NCBI GenBank assembly: GCA_027493445.1
Contig: JAOSKU010000001.1
Coordinates: 124,001-188,000 of the forward strand
Length of the DNA stretch: 64,000 bases
Direction of reading: 5' to 3'
Origin: Thermoleophilia bacterium
Lineage (GTDB): Bacteria; Actinomycetota; Thermoleophilia; RBG-16-64-13
The stretch's first letter is position 1; every line of letters begins with the position of its first letter. Below the pieces are notes generated by a model that made no database searches, was not told the DNA's origin, and saw only the letters and a list, made by a program, of their open reading frames with translations. This document shows positions 28,749 to 37,143 of this stretch, piece by piece. The translations under genes were made by a program, and so were the position numbers.

Positions 28749-28988
28749 CAAAACCTCCCCTCCCCGACGACAACAACCAAGAGTCACCTGCAGGGGTCTC
28801 CAAGACAGACGAGTCTGATGGGCGTGCTCTTGGGCAACAGTCCGGTATCCCGGGGGAGACTCCCACGCCAAACTAATCACGGGCGCACAGGCACCATAGA
28901 AAACGCGGCGTCAGCAGGCGACACCCCTCATCATCCCAAATTTCATCTGCCCGGGTATGCCCGCGATGCGCGGGCAGGGGAACTAATC
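28749..28988 (-). ncRNA. Candidate bridge-RNA region of IS110 element 2
   Basis: About 240 noncoding bases upstream of transposase 2, ending in a hairpin and GGGGAACTAAT, parallel to the same region of element 1. Assigned by position and knowledge of IS110 elements only. Confidence 0.35.
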
Positions 28989-29604
28989 CCATCTTCGACC
29001 CCCATTATGCCGACCAAAGCTATGGCTTTCGGCTCGGCCGCTCGGCTCACCAAGCCCTACGCCAAGCCCAAGAAGCTGCAGCCGGGGGACGGGTGGGTGG
29101 TCGACCTGGATCTGGAGGCCTTCTTCGACCGGGCAAACCACGACGCCTTCATGGCCCGCGTGGCCCGCAAGGTGAAGGACAAGAAGGTGCCAAAGCCCCT
29201 TCGCGCCTACCTCAACGCGGGCATCATAGCCGAGGGTGTCCTGGTCCGCCCTTAGGAAGGCATCCCCAGGGCTCGCCCCTCTCGCCGCTGCCCGCGCGGA
29301 TAGCGGCCCTCAACCGCTTCACCGGTGGCTGGGCGGCTTACTTCGCTCTGGCTGACACCTTCTCGTCCTCGAGGAGCTTGACGAGTGGCTAGGTCGGCGC
29401 CTGCGGCAGGTGCGCTGGAGGGAGTGGAAACAGGTTCGCACCCAGCGGCGCAACTTATGCGCTCTCGGGGTTTCCGCCACGGCCCGCCAGTGGGCCAACT
29501 CGCGGCTGGGCTGCTGGCGCGTCGCCTGTTCCGCCATACTGCACCGCGCGCCCTCCCGAATGCCTGCTGGCAGACCCAGGGTCTTGTTGGATTCCTCGCT
29601 CATA
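28989..29604 (+). pseudogene. Group II intron maturase, C-terminal fragment with internal deletion
   Basis: Resumes the intron protein at IFDPHYADQSYGFRLGRSAHQAL (quoted in halves: IFDPHYADQSYGF and RLGRSAHQAL), then WVVDLDLEAFFDRANHDAFMARVARKVKDKK. After QGSPLSPL it jumps straight to ALNRFTGGWAAYF and EWLGRRLRQVRWREWK, so the polymerase region with the YADD motif is missing. At least two frame changes occur in the final 300 bases. The protein cannot be functional. Confidence 0.75.
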
Positions 29605-29613
29605 CCGTCGTTT

Positions 29614-29684
29614 ACGGGATGCTCGGCGGGCCCGCATGTCCGGTGGTGTGGGAGGCGCCGGGGTGAGCGCGGCCCCTACTCGAT
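29614..29684 (+). ncRNA. Group II intron domain V/VI-like 3' end
   Basis: ACGGGATGC...GCATGTCCGGT (29614-29644) has the pairing pattern of domain V. It is followed by ggtgtgggaggcg...cccctactcgat, which resembles domain VI and the 3' splice end. Recognition is by resemblance, not by covariance search. Confidence 0.5.
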
Positions 29685-29766
29685 TGTGGGGGATTGTGCC
29701 GGCCGAGGGCCAGGTACATGCGCGTCTTCTTGTGCGTGCGGTTGACGGCACCCCTGGTTTGTCGGG

Positions 29767-29790
29767 CGGTATCCGGTACAATCAATACCG
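29767..29790 (+). promoter_or_regulatory. Promoter with overlapping inverted repeat before the cytochrome locus
   Basis: TACAAT at 29777-29782 is a -10 candidate. CGGTAT (29767-29772) and ATACCG (29785-29790) form an inverted repeat around it, suggesting an operator controlling the downstream cytochrome genes. Confidence 0.35.
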
Positions 29791-29833
29791 AGTCCTCCCC
29801 GCTGGTCGGTGAGCATGTGAAAGGATTTGCAGA

Positions 29834-30643
29834 ATGGACGGAGGCGAGTCGGTCTCCCCTGCGGATGAGCCCCTGGCGCACGGCGCGGGTGGAAGCGCGT
29901 CCCCGCGGAGGAGCATCGACCGGCAGCACCGGCATGTTGAGAAGACAGTTTTCCGGATCCTCGCCATCGTGGCGATCCTAAGCGTTGTTGCGGCCGCCGC
30001 AATGAACATCCTCGCTGCCGGTGGCGACACCTACGTCGTGGCCGGCTCCACGGCGGTGACGGCGGAGGATGGGCAGCGGGCCGTGACGCCGGAGAAACCC
30101 GTGGTCGATCTTCTTCCTAGCTCGGTCATCTCATACGAAGTGATCGCCCGCCAGCAGGTGCCCGGTCAAAACGAGCACGCCGCGGAGGCGATCTACCGGA
30201 CTCTGAATATGAACCTGGAAGCCCTCGTCTCTATCACCAACTACGCTCGGGTGGAGGCGGTCGCTTCGGAAGGGGCCGCGCGCGCTAGGGCGGAGGGTCT
30301 CTTGCAGTCGTATCCGCTGAGGCAAGAGGAGATCCAGGTCAACGGGGTGACCGTCGCGCGGACGGGATACTCACCCGATGAAGGGGCTTTAGGAGTGGTC
30401 TGGTACCGTGATTGGTACGTAACCCTCGTGAAGACGTCATTCGCGGGAGCCATCCCTGCGCAGAAGAGGAGCTTTCTGCACGACCAGTCCGAGTCTCTAG
30501 TCGAGGCGATTGATCTGTTCCAGCGCACGGGGAAGCAGGGACTCACCGCCCAGCCTCCTGCGGAGCAGGTCGGACCGGCCTCTGGGTCCGATGATGTTGA
30601 AGGCACCGGCGACAGCCTGCCGGATACAGTAGGGAGCAACTGA
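29834..30643 (+). CDS. Membrane-anchored protein of unknown function in cytochrome locus
   Basis: 269 residues. About 40 hydrophilic residues precede one membrane helix (VFRILAIVAILSVVAAAAMNILAA), followed by an extracytoplasmic domain of about 170 residues and a Gly/Ser/Asp-rich tail. No Cys or haem motif. Features such as AEAIYRTLNMNLEALVSITNYARVE are not recognised. SD aaagga lies 9 bases before ATG 29834. The next gene, a 12-haem cytochrome, starts 2 bp after its stop, so it likely belongs to the electron-transfer complex as an assembly or anchoring factor (inference). Confidence 0.75.
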   Translation: MDGGESVSPADEPLAHGAGGSASPRRSIDRQHRHVEKTVFRILAIVAILSVVAAAAMNILAAGGDTYVVAGSTAVTAEDGQRAVTPEKPVVDLLPSSVISYEVIARQQVPGQNEHAAEAIYRTLNMNLEALVSITNYARVEAVASEGAARARAEGLLQSYPLRQEEIQVNGVTVARTGYSPDEGALGVVWYRDWYVTLVKTSFAGAIPAQKRSFLHDQSESLVEAIDLFQRTGKQGLTAQPPAEQVGPASGSDDVEGTGDSLPDTVGSN

Positions 30644-30645
30644 GC

Positions 30646-31680
30646 GTGTCGATCCGCAAGCCGCGGTCCGGGGACAGGCTGGTTCCGGGCCGGTACTGGC
30701 GCCTCGCAGAGCGGAGCTGGTACATCGTTCTGAGCTTGGGGCTCGTGCTCGTCATCTGGAGCGCGGTCCTGGCGGGGGCGAGTGTGTCGTCTCGCTTCTG
30801 CGGTCTGTGCCATGGCGCCGACAGCTTGCAGCTGGCCGGGTCCGCGCATGCTTCGATCTCGTGCGATGCGTGCCACCGGGACACTACGGCTTTCGGGTTA
30901 ATCCAGAGCCGCATCGCCGTCATTCGCATGGGGTTCAGCCAGATAACGCCCGGTCGGGTGACTCCCGAGGCTTACGTCGACAGCCGGCTATGCGTGGGGT
31001 GCCACCCTGAGACGCAGCTGGTCCAGACGACGGTGTCACAGGGCCTGCTAATCAACCACAGGGGCCTGGATATCGAGACGTGGGCTTGTACCCGGTGCCA
31101 TGCAACCGTGGCTCATGGGGACGCCTCATTCCGTGTTCTCCAATACGACATGGACATGTGTCTGCAGTGCCACAGCACAAACCCGACCAATCCGGCGACC
31201 TGCGAGGTTTGCCATCCAGACGGAGCACCGACCGGTGGGGAGATCGTGGGCAGCCCGGAGCAGCTCCCGTCAGTATGGCAGGTGACCCACGGGCCCATGG
31301 TCAGCCGTACGCACGGGATGGGCGACCTTGCCACCTGCAAGGCGTGTCATGCCGCCCAGTTCTGTGTCTCGTGCCATGAGCTGCCATTGCCGCACCCACC
31401 GAGCTTTCTCAAGGAACATGGGCCTCAGGTCTCCGCGGGCAACGCTGGGGTCTGCCTCTCGTGTCATAGCAAGGCGGCCTGCGGCAATTGTCATGGGCTA
31501 GAGATGCCGCATCCGGAAGGGATACTAGCGTCTCACGACGATCTGTCCCGGGAGGTGGGGGAGGAGGCCTGCGCGCGTTGTCACGAGCCCTCCACGTGCG
31601 ACTCGTGCCACGTCAAGAATACGCACCCGGGGTTGCCTTCCGACGTTCGTCAAAAGCTCAGAGATAGGCCGGTCTCGTGA
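30646..31680 (+). CDS. 12-haem membrane-anchored c-type cytochrome
   Basis: 344 residues from GTG 30646. One N-terminal membrane helix (SWYIVLSLGLVLVIWSAVLAG) is directly followed by FCGLCH, an arrangement like NapC/NrfH-type quinol-linked cytochromes. Twelve CXXCH sites: CGLCH, CDACH, CVGCH, CTRCH, CLQCH, CEVCH, CKACH, CVSCH, CLSCH, CGNCH, CARCH, CDSCH. Repeated L-P-HP and M-PHP segments follow several sites. It could accept electrons from menaquinol at the membrane and pass them outward. Its stop overlaps the next start (GTGA). Confidence 0.9.
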   Translation: MSIRKPRSGDRLVPGRYWRLAERSWYIVLSLGLVLVIWSAVLAGASVSSRFCGLCHGADSLQLAGSAHASISCDACHRDTTAFGLIQSRIAVIRMGFSQITPGRVTPEAYVDSRLCVGCHPETQLVQTTVSQGLLINHRGLDIETWACTRCHATVAHGDASFRVLQYDMDMCLQCHSTNPTNPATCEVCHPDGAPTGGEIVGSPEQLPSVWQVTHGPMVSRTHGMGDLATCKACHAAQFCVSCHELPLPHPPSFLKEHGPQVSAGNAGVCLSCHSKAACGNCHGLEMPHPEGILASHDDLSREVGEEACARCHEPSTCDSCHVKNTHPGLPSDVRQKLRDRPVS

Positions 31681-32885
31681 ACCTCGGCGGGCGGATACGC
31701 GACCTTCTGCTGAGCGGACAGGGCTCGCGTGGCATCATTCTTGCGATGGTCTTGCTCCTGCTGGCAGGGCTTCTCGTGGCCACCCTGGTGTTTGCGTTGT
31801 ACGCGCGATCAAGTCGCGGGCGGCTGGCCGCGTTGACGCAGACCCGGGCCACGAGCGCGAGAGGCGGGAGATGGGTGCTCCAGATGGTGGCCGTGGGCCT
31901 CTTGGCGCTCGCGTTCGTGGCGGGGAACCACGTACTGGAACGGCCGTCGACTTGCGCACAGTGTCACGGGAACGAGGTACTCTTCACATCGGTGGCTGAG
32001 AGCCCGCACCAGGGCATCGACTGCGCGGCCTGTCACCGTTCCCGCGGGATCACCTGGCCTGCGCAGCAGCTCGTGACCTACGTGAGGTGGACATACGTCC
32101 ATGCGTCCGGCGGAAACAAGGAGCCCGATCCTCGCCCCGGAAGCGTCGACTCGGCCACGTGTCTGGACTGCCACGAGGAGATCACACACATCACTGTGCA
32201 GCGCGGCGGTATCAAGGTGCGCCACGCCGACTTCGTGGACCGTGTCTATGGATGTCGCGACTGCCACAACAGCGTGTCGCATCCTGGGGTGCTGAGAGAT
32301 CCCACCAGCCCCACTATGGCCAGGTGCCTGCCCTGCCACGACGGGACGACCGCGTCGTCGGAATGCGACACCTGTCACGCGGAGGACCTCGGGCGGCCAG
32401 CGTCTCTGGATCAGCAGTTACCCAAGGTGGAATTGACAGCTGCTCAGCAGTATGACACGTGCTACCAATGCCACGAGGAGCAGAAATGTACGTCGTGTCA
32501 CGGCATCCGCATGCCGCACCCCGAGGATTGGAAGGACACTCACATGCGTGCCGGCTTCACGAAGCGCACAGTCTGTTTCCGGTGCCACTACGAAGGGGAT
32601 CAGATCTTCGTCCGGTCGAACGAGAGCTGCTCGTGCCATGGCCTGCTAGGCGCCCAACATGGGGGCACAGCTTGGATCGCGGAGCACGGCTTGGAGGCCA
32701 CAGGTCAGAAGGTCGGGGAGAACGCAGAGTGCTACCTGTGCCACGGCGGAGGGTTTTGCGACAAGTGCCACCCGGCGTCGTACAAGGAGCGATACAATCC
32801 CCTGCCCGCCGGTTACGATACGTACCGGTCGAGCCCCTCTCAACAACCAAGGCCCGACGGGCGACCGCAGCCCCTGTGGCCCTGA
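31677..32885 (+). CDS. 11-haem membrane-anchored c-type cytochrome
   Basis: 402 residues from GTG 31677. Two N-terminal membrane helices (IILAMVLLLLAGLLVATLVF and LQMVAVGLLALAFVAG) place the haem domain outside. Canonical sites: CAQCH, CAACH, CLDCH, CRDCH, CLPCH, CDTCH, CYQCH, CTSCH, CFRCH, CYLCH, CDKCH. An additional CSCH with a one-residue gap follows CFRCH. The spacing of the C-terminal half resembles the preceding cytochrome (KCTSCHGIRMPHPEDW against NCHGLEMPHPEG), so the two may be paralogues. Translationally coupled to the 12-haem protein, probably forming one membrane complex. Confidence 0.9.
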   Translation: MNLGGRIRDLLLSGQGSRGIILAMVLLLLAGLLVATLVFALYARSSRGRLAALTQTRATSARGGRWVLQMVAVGLLALAFVAGNHVLERPSTCAQCHGNEVLFTSVAESPHQGIDCAACHRSRGITWPAQQLVTYVRWTYVHASGGNKEPDPRPGSVDSATCLDCHEEITHITVQRGGIKVRHADFVDRVYGCRDCHNSVSHPGVLRDPTSPTMARCLPCHDGTTASSECDTCHAEDLGRPASLDQQLPKVELTAAQQYDTCYQCHEEQKCTSCHGIRMPHPEDWKDTHMRAGFTKRTVCFRCHYEGDQIFVRSNESCSCHGLLGAQHGGTAWIAEHGLEATGQKVGENAECYLCHGGGFCDKCHPASYKERYNPLPAGYDTYRSSPSQQPRPDGRPQPLWP

Positions 32886-32929
32886 CCAGGGCTGAGCGGC
32901 GGGGGTAGAGGTTTCGCGCGGCCTTCGTG

Positions 32930-33490
32930 CTACTTCAGCGAATCCGATCTGCCGATAATGCGGACGACACGCCAGTCGCTGTCGGTTAACTCGAGCGTCA
33001 GTTGGAACACCGTTTTCTGGTGGTCGGGCTCCGACAGGACTTTGCCGTTGGTATCGGTGAAGTAAGAGTCGTCGGTGAAGTTGTACTCCACGAGCGCCTG
33101 CTTGCCGCTACTCGCAATCTTGGTCACATTGCTGACGATCTCGGAGTGCGAGCGCACGCGGATCTTTCCTTCGTCAGCGTAGGTAGTGGCCTGCTTCTTG
33201 AACTCGTCCAGGTACTCAGCGCCGAAATACTGCGGCATGGCCTCGAGATCGTCATCGAGCCAGGCGTTCATGCCCCCTCTTGCTGTCGCGAGGACATCGC
33301 GGCGGATCTTGCCGCGCTCGAGCGGGGTGATCGACTCGGCGGCGTCCTCGGCGGTAACGGAGGTGACCACACGGGTCTGATATGGATCCTTCTTCTGGGC
33401 GCAAGAGACCAGGAGGCCCGCGGCCACAACGAGCATCGCGACAGCGGCGATGCGTCGCCTTGCTCTGGTTGGACTCTGGAGAAGTGGCAC
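32930..33490 (-). CDS. Lipoprotein of unknown function
   Basis: 186 residues with an Arg-rich n-region, hydrophobic core and lipobox LLVSCAQ. The mature part is acidic; residues 130-180 (LVEYNFTDDSYF, TVFQLTLELTDSDWRVVRI) resemble the curved beta-sheet of NTF2-like or DUF4878-like domains in general pattern only. No haem site. It is convergent to the 11-haem gene and 4 bp from the next minus-strand gene, forming a small reverse operon within the cytochrome locus. Confidence 0.75.
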   Translation of the reverse strand: MPLLQSPTRARRRIAAVAMLVVAAGLLVSCAQKKDPYQTRVVTSVTAEDAAESITPLERGKIRRDVLATARGGMNAWLDDDLEAMPQYFGAEYLDEFKKQATTYADEGKIRVRSHSEIVSNVTKIASSGKQALVEYNFTDDSYFTDTNGKVLSEPDHQKTVFQLTLELTDSDWRVVRIIGRSDSLK

Positions 33491-33494
33491 GGCC

Positions 33495-33908
33495 CTACTC
33501 CGAAACCCGGAGGCCGACTATCTTCACCTCCGCCGTGCGGGGACCGGGTATGGTGCCCGCGTTGGCATCGAAGCTCTTGCGCGTGTGCGGCGGGACGTTG
33601 AGCACCTCATACTGCACGAGCTCGTCTTTGCCCCCGTCCTTCCCCAGCAGCTGGATCTCGAGAGCGGCCGAGACAATGGTTTTGTCGCCCAGGTTGTCGA
33701 GGTATCCGGCGATCCGGGTGATCTCGTAGTCATCGGTGTAGGGGTTCTGCACGAAGGCCACGGCTACCGTGTCGATCTGCGCGGGATCGGTGATCTCTGT
33801 CGTCGTTCCGCCAGCGGATCGGTCACCCGACGAGCTCAGGACGACGAAGGCAGCTGCAGCCAGGAGCGCGACGACCGAGACGACGACTCCATACAGTACA
33901 ATGCGCAT
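33495..33908 (-). CDS. Small membrane-anchored beta-rich protein
   Basis: 137 residues. ATG 33908 is chosen because ggagg lies 9 bases upstream and it gives an N-terminal anchor (VLYGVVVSVVALLAAAAFVVL); an open frame extends further but has no good start. The extracytoplasmic part (IAGYLDNLGDKTIVSAALEIQL, VPPHTRKSF) has the pattern of FxLYD-like beta-sandwich domains, which often sit on cell surfaces. Divergent from the TPR gene. Confidence 0.7.
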   Translation of the reverse strand: MRIVLYGVVVSVVALLAAAAFVVLSSSGDRSAGGTTTEITDPAQIDTVAVAFVQNPYTDDYEITRIAGYLDNLGDKTIVSAALEIQLLGKDGGKDELVQYEVLNVPPHTRKSFDANAGTIPGPRTAEVKIVGLRVSE

Positions 33909-34036
33909 CGAAGAGTTCCTCCGTGGGCTCTTGGAGGGCGAGATTTCCTCCAAAAGCTGATTGTTGTTAACTCCTTCACAAGGGGACCGCGGTACTATAT
34001 CATAGGTCTTCACGGCAGTGAGACCTGAGAAACTCC
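33909..34036. promoter_or_regulatory. Divergent promoter region
   Basis: A 128-bp, comparatively AT-rich spacer between divergent genes, containing gttgttaac and gtactatatcatagg. TATCAT is a plausible -10 for the plus strand. No operator is clear. Confidence 0.3.
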
Positions 34037-34777
34037 ATGAGTCGAGAGGTGCCCATGCTAACCCGTGCTCTCCCGCTGCTGCGCGTTCTCGCGGTCGTTC
34101 TTGCTCTTGCTGTAGTGGTCCTCTTGGTAGCCGTCGGGGTATCGATGGTAACCGGTGGGACTCCCGACACACCGCAGACTGAAGCCGAGCGCAGCCTCAT
34201 GGCCGCCGAGCAAGCGGTCAGGGCGAACCCCGAAGATGCCACCGCCCGAGTAAAGCTGGCAGCGGCGTATATGAGTGAGAAGCGCTACAGCGACGCGATC
34301 GACCAGGCCCGCACTGCTCAACGGCTCTCGCCCGATGATCCGTCGGCGCCGTACATCCTCGGTCTTGCCCAGGCAGCTGGCGGCGACACCCCAGCGGCCC
34401 TTCAGAGCCTTCAACAAGCCACCAGCCTCCAGGGGCAGGTCGCCCAGTTCTATCAGGACGCCTTCGTGGCGCTCTCGCACGTCCAGGAGAAGCTCGGCGA
34501 CACCGACGCCGCCATCGACTCCATGAACAAAGCCGTGGACCACGGTCCGGAGAACGCCTTGCTCCTCTACGAAAGAGGAACGCTGTTCGAACGCACGGGC
34601 AACTGGAGCTATGCTCTGCAAGACTACCTCTGGGCGCTGGAGTACGTTCCTGACTACGAGCCGGCTGTGGCGGCGTTCACCGCCCTCTCCACGGCACACC
34701 CCGAGGCCCTCGACGAGGTGCGCAGCTGGCAGGATCAGGGCACGCAAGAAGCCACCAGCACCGCATCCGGTACCTAA
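34037..34777 (+). CDS. Membrane-anchored TPR protein
   Basis: 246 residues. A strong N-terminal membrane helix (VLAVVLALAVVVLLVAVGVSMV) is followed by TPR helices: ARVKLAAAYMSEKRYSDAIDQA, PSAPYILGLAQAAGGDTPAALQ, ALLLYERGTLFERTGNWSYALQDY. The TPR domain faces outside and would be a protein scaffold. It starts the plus-strand run TPR - NHL - GerMN - 20-haem. Such TPR/NHL pairs accompany large envelope complexes, so assembly of the cytochromes is a reasonable guess. Confidence 0.85.
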   Translation: MSREVPMLTRALPLLRVLAVVLALAVVVLLVAVGVSMVTGGTPDTPQTEAERSLMAAEQAVRANPEDATARVKLAAAYMSEKRYSDAIDQARTAQRLSPDDPSAPYILGLAQAAGGDTPAALQSLQQATSLQGQVAQFYQDAFVALSHVQEKLGDTDAAIDSMNKAVDHGPENALLLYERGTLFERTGNWSYALQDYLWALEYVPDYEPAVAAFTALSTAHPEALDEVRSWQDQGTQEATSTASGT

Positions 34778-34794
34778 AGCACAGGAGGTCTTTC

Positions 34795-36288
34795 GTGTCC
34801 CCCAGCAACCGCGGCGACTCGCGCCGAGCCCTGCTTTTCCTTATGCTTGTGGTGTTCCTCGTCCTGCTGGTAGTCGGACTCGGAGTCGCGTACTACTACC
34901 TGAGCAAACCGGCCGAGATCGAGCAGGCAGGAACAAGAGACCGCAACTATCTGTTCTCCATCTACGGATTCGAGGGAGACCTGCTCCGCCGTCCGAGCTC
35001 TGTTGACGTGGACGGGCAGGGCAACATATACGTGGCCGACACCGGTAAGAAGCGCATCGTGGTGTTTGATGCCGACGGCAACTTTGTAACTTTCTACGGA
35101 GATTTCGGCCAGGGCACTGGGCAGATTTGGGAGCCCATCGATGTGGCGATCGCGCCCGACGGGCGCTCCTACGTGCTCGACAAGGGCCTCAAGAAGGTAG
35201 TCATCTACGACCCCACTCGCACTCCGGTGCACGAGATCTCGTTCCCGGATGAGGACCCCCTCTCCATCACGGTAGGCAACGACCTGCTGTTCGTCACGGC
35301 CATGAGCGGGGTGCTCATCTCCGACCTAGACGGCAATCCCCTGACCGGGTATATCTCCCGCGGTAAAGAGCCCGGGCAGTTCGACATGCCTGGTGGTGTT
35401 GCCGTGGGAGAAGACGGGACGCTGTATGTAGCCGACTCGTTCAATTATCGTGTCCAGGCCATCAGCACCGACGGCGAGCCCTTGTGGCAGTACGGGACTC
35501 CCATCCCGGCCGATCAGGCTGTGACCTACCAGGGCCAGGATCGCAAGTTTGGGTTGCCGGCCAGCATCGCCGTCGACGAAAACGGCTTCCTCTATGTAGT
35601 CGACGGCACGAACAGTGAGATAGTGGTGCTCGACTCGGCCGGTGAGTTCATTGAGAACCTCGGGGACGTCGGCCACGCCGATGGCACGTTCTACTATCCT
35701 GATGGGATCGCCTACGGGGGCGGTCGCTTGGTCGTCGCTGACAAGTTCAATGACCGGGTGGAGGTCTTCTCGATACCCACGGCCGTGGGCAGCAGTCAGA
35801 CGGCCAGGTTCGTGCCGTACGCGTTGCTCTTGCTGCTGCTGCCGCTGGGGCTGCTCTTCCTGCGACGCCGGCCGCGCTACGTCATGACTCCCGAGTTCAT
35901 ATCGGCCATGTACGCCCATGCGGAAGGACCGGTGGTGGCGAAGTCGCTCGGAACGGTCAACGCATCGTCCCATGTGGCCGACATCGGGCGCAGGATTGAG
36001 TCCTTTAGACTGAGTTGGAAAGAACGACCGGTCAAGGCGGAGAGTGCGGCTTCTTTGGCCGAGCGATACCACCTCGACGAAGGCCAGGCCGACGCGCTGG
36101 ACGTCGCCTTGAGGCTGCGGGGCAAGCGCATCCTGCTGGCCGAGGATACGGTCCTGCGTGCGGCTGCCGATGAGCTCGGTATCGCTACGCTCGCCTACCA
36201 AGAGATCGCCGACACGGTGGTCAAACCGACGACGATCGACAGCGGCGGATCGGATCAGGACGATGAGTCCGGTCCGAGCGAGGACTGA
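34795..36288 (+). CDS. NHL beta-propeller protein with second membrane helix and cytoplasmic tail
   Basis: 497 residues from GTG 34795. Membrane helix 1 (LLFLMLVVFLVLLVVGLGVAYYY) leads into an extracytoplasmic six-bladed NHL propeller (blades such as DVDGQGNIYVADTGKKRIVVFD and AVGEDGTLYVADSFNYRVQ). Membrane helix 2 is at about residue 340 (FVPYALLLLLLPLGLLFL), followed by a cytoplasmic tail of about 135 residues. The tail (RGKRILLAEDTVLRAAADELGI) has the look of the last strand-helix unit of a PIN-like fold, but only one acidic residue is obvious. NHL propellers are protein-protein or ligand platforms. Overlapping context implies a scaffold role in the cytochrome complex. Confidence 0.83.
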   Translation: MSPSNRGDSRRALLFLMLVVFLVLLVVGLGVAYYYLSKPAEIEQAGTRDRNYLFSIYGFEGDLLRRPSSVDVDGQGNIYVADTGKKRIVVFDADGNFVTFYGDFGQGTGQIWEPIDVAIAPDGRSYVLDKGLKKVVIYDPTRTPVHEISFPDEDPLSITVGNDLLFVTAMSGVLISDLDGNPLTGYISRGKEPGQFDMPGGVAVGEDGTLYVADSFNYRVQAISTDGEPLWQYGTPIPADQAVTYQGQDRKFGLPASIAVDENGFLYVVDGTNSEIVVLDSAGEFIENLGDVGHADGTFYYPDGIAYGGGRLVVADKFNDRVEVFSIPTAVGSSQTARFVPYALLLLLLPLGLLFLRRRPRYVMTPEFISAMYAHAEGPVVAKSLGTVNASSHVADIGRRIESFRLSWKERPVKAESAASLAERYHLDEGQADALDVALRLRGKRILLAEDTVLRAAADELGIATLAYQEIADTVVKPTTIDSGGSDQDDESGPSED

Positions 36289-36291
36289 GCG

Positions 36292-36921
36292 GTGGGCCTG
36301 CGCAAGCTGTCCACTGTCTCGCTTCTGCTCGCGGTGCTTGCCGTTGCCCTCTTGAGTGGCTGCACCGAGGCGCCGGCGAACGACATCCCTGAGCCGACCG
36401 GTGTCCCCGAGGAGACCGTCCGAGTCTCGGTCTTCTTCTCGACCGGGAGGACGATCGTGGAGGAGCCCCGCGTGCTGGATGCCACTGATACATACGGCCA
36501 GGTGTTCGCGGAATTCATCGGGGCTCAGCCAGAGATCAACCCCGACGTGGCCATCGTCCAGCCCGAGGCGACCATCACGAGCGTGACGGTCGCCGACGGA
36601 GTAATGACCATTGATTGGAGCCGGGACGTCCTCTCGTTCGAAGCGGACGACTCGGAAAAGACGCTGGCTCTTGCCGCCATCCTCCTGAATGCGGGTCAGT
36701 TCCCGCAGGTCAGCACGGTAGTGTTCACGGTCGAAGGGAAGACCAGCGGCGAACTCGACGGGAAGGACATCGCATACTTCTGGGGGAGGGTGAGCCTGAA
36801 GGGTCAGCCATTCGAGGTGCTTCGGCCACCGCGGCCGTCGGAAGAGGGCCAGGAGACGACAAGCACGGCCAGGGTTGACGAAGCACCAAGCTCTGAGACC
36901 ACCTCGACGGCGACCGAGTGA
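36292..36921 (+). CDS. GerMN-domain-like lipoprotein
   Basis: 209 residues from GTG 36292, 3 bp after the NHL gene. Signal with lipobox LLSGCTE. The mature part has VRVSVFFSTG, EFIGAQPEINP, ITSVTVADGVMTIDWSRDV and LALAAILLNAGQFPQVSTVVFTVEG, the order seen in GerMN (sporulation/germination GerM and LpqB-like) domains. The tail is Thr/Ser/Glu-rich. Function in GerM is cell-wall related; here it may tether the complex to peptidoglycan. No sporulation genes are nearby. Confidence 0.75.
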   Translation: MGLRKLSTVSLLLAVLAVALLSGCTEAPANDIPEPTGVPEETVRVSVFFSTGRTIVEEPRVLDATDTYGQVFAEFIGAQPEINPDVAIVQPEATITSVTVADGVMTIDWSRDVLSFEADDSEKTLALAAILLNAGQFPQVSTVVFTVEGKTSGELDGKDIAYFWGRVSLKGQPFEVLRPPRPSEEGQETTSTARVDEAPSSETTSTATE

Positions 36922-37143
36922 GGGTCCTCGACATACTGGCATGAACGGGCAAGGACCCTCGTGGACGCGGGGGTCCTTCCCCGTGCCGGGCCTTTTCAAG
37001 CCAAAACCTACAGAGCGCCAGCGGGATCAGCGGAATACGACGCATGTCGCCTGCGCGAGGCTTGCGTTTGCCATGGAAGTCCCCATATAGTTAGGCAGCG
37101 TGCAATCTATGGCAGGTTACCGCGGTTCGATGGGAGGAAGCAC

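Larger units (their letters stand above)
27503..28988 (-). mobile_element. IS110-family element 2
   Basis: Same plan as element 1: short end tgggaaatacgacc, transposase, then about 240 noncoding bp ending in a hairpin (CCCGCG-atg-CGCGGG) and GGGGAACTAAT at the junction with the intron protein. Transposase resembles element 1 at clearly less than full identity, so these are related but distinct elements. Confidence 0.7.
25218..29684 (+). mobile_element. Degenerate group II intron split by two IS110 elements
   Basis: The left part (25218 on) has intron-like RNA sequence: GTACGCCCGGCATGAG, ggcgaaagtcc, gagccggccgtacacgg, ggggtgaagcccg. It is followed by the N-terminal half of an intron-encoded reverse transcriptase. 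The right part has the rest of that protein and a domain V/VI-like 3' end finishing near CTACTCGAT. About 3 kb of IS110-family DNA lies in the middle. The catalytic RT region is deleted. Boundaries are inferred by resemblance only. Confidence 0.6.
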
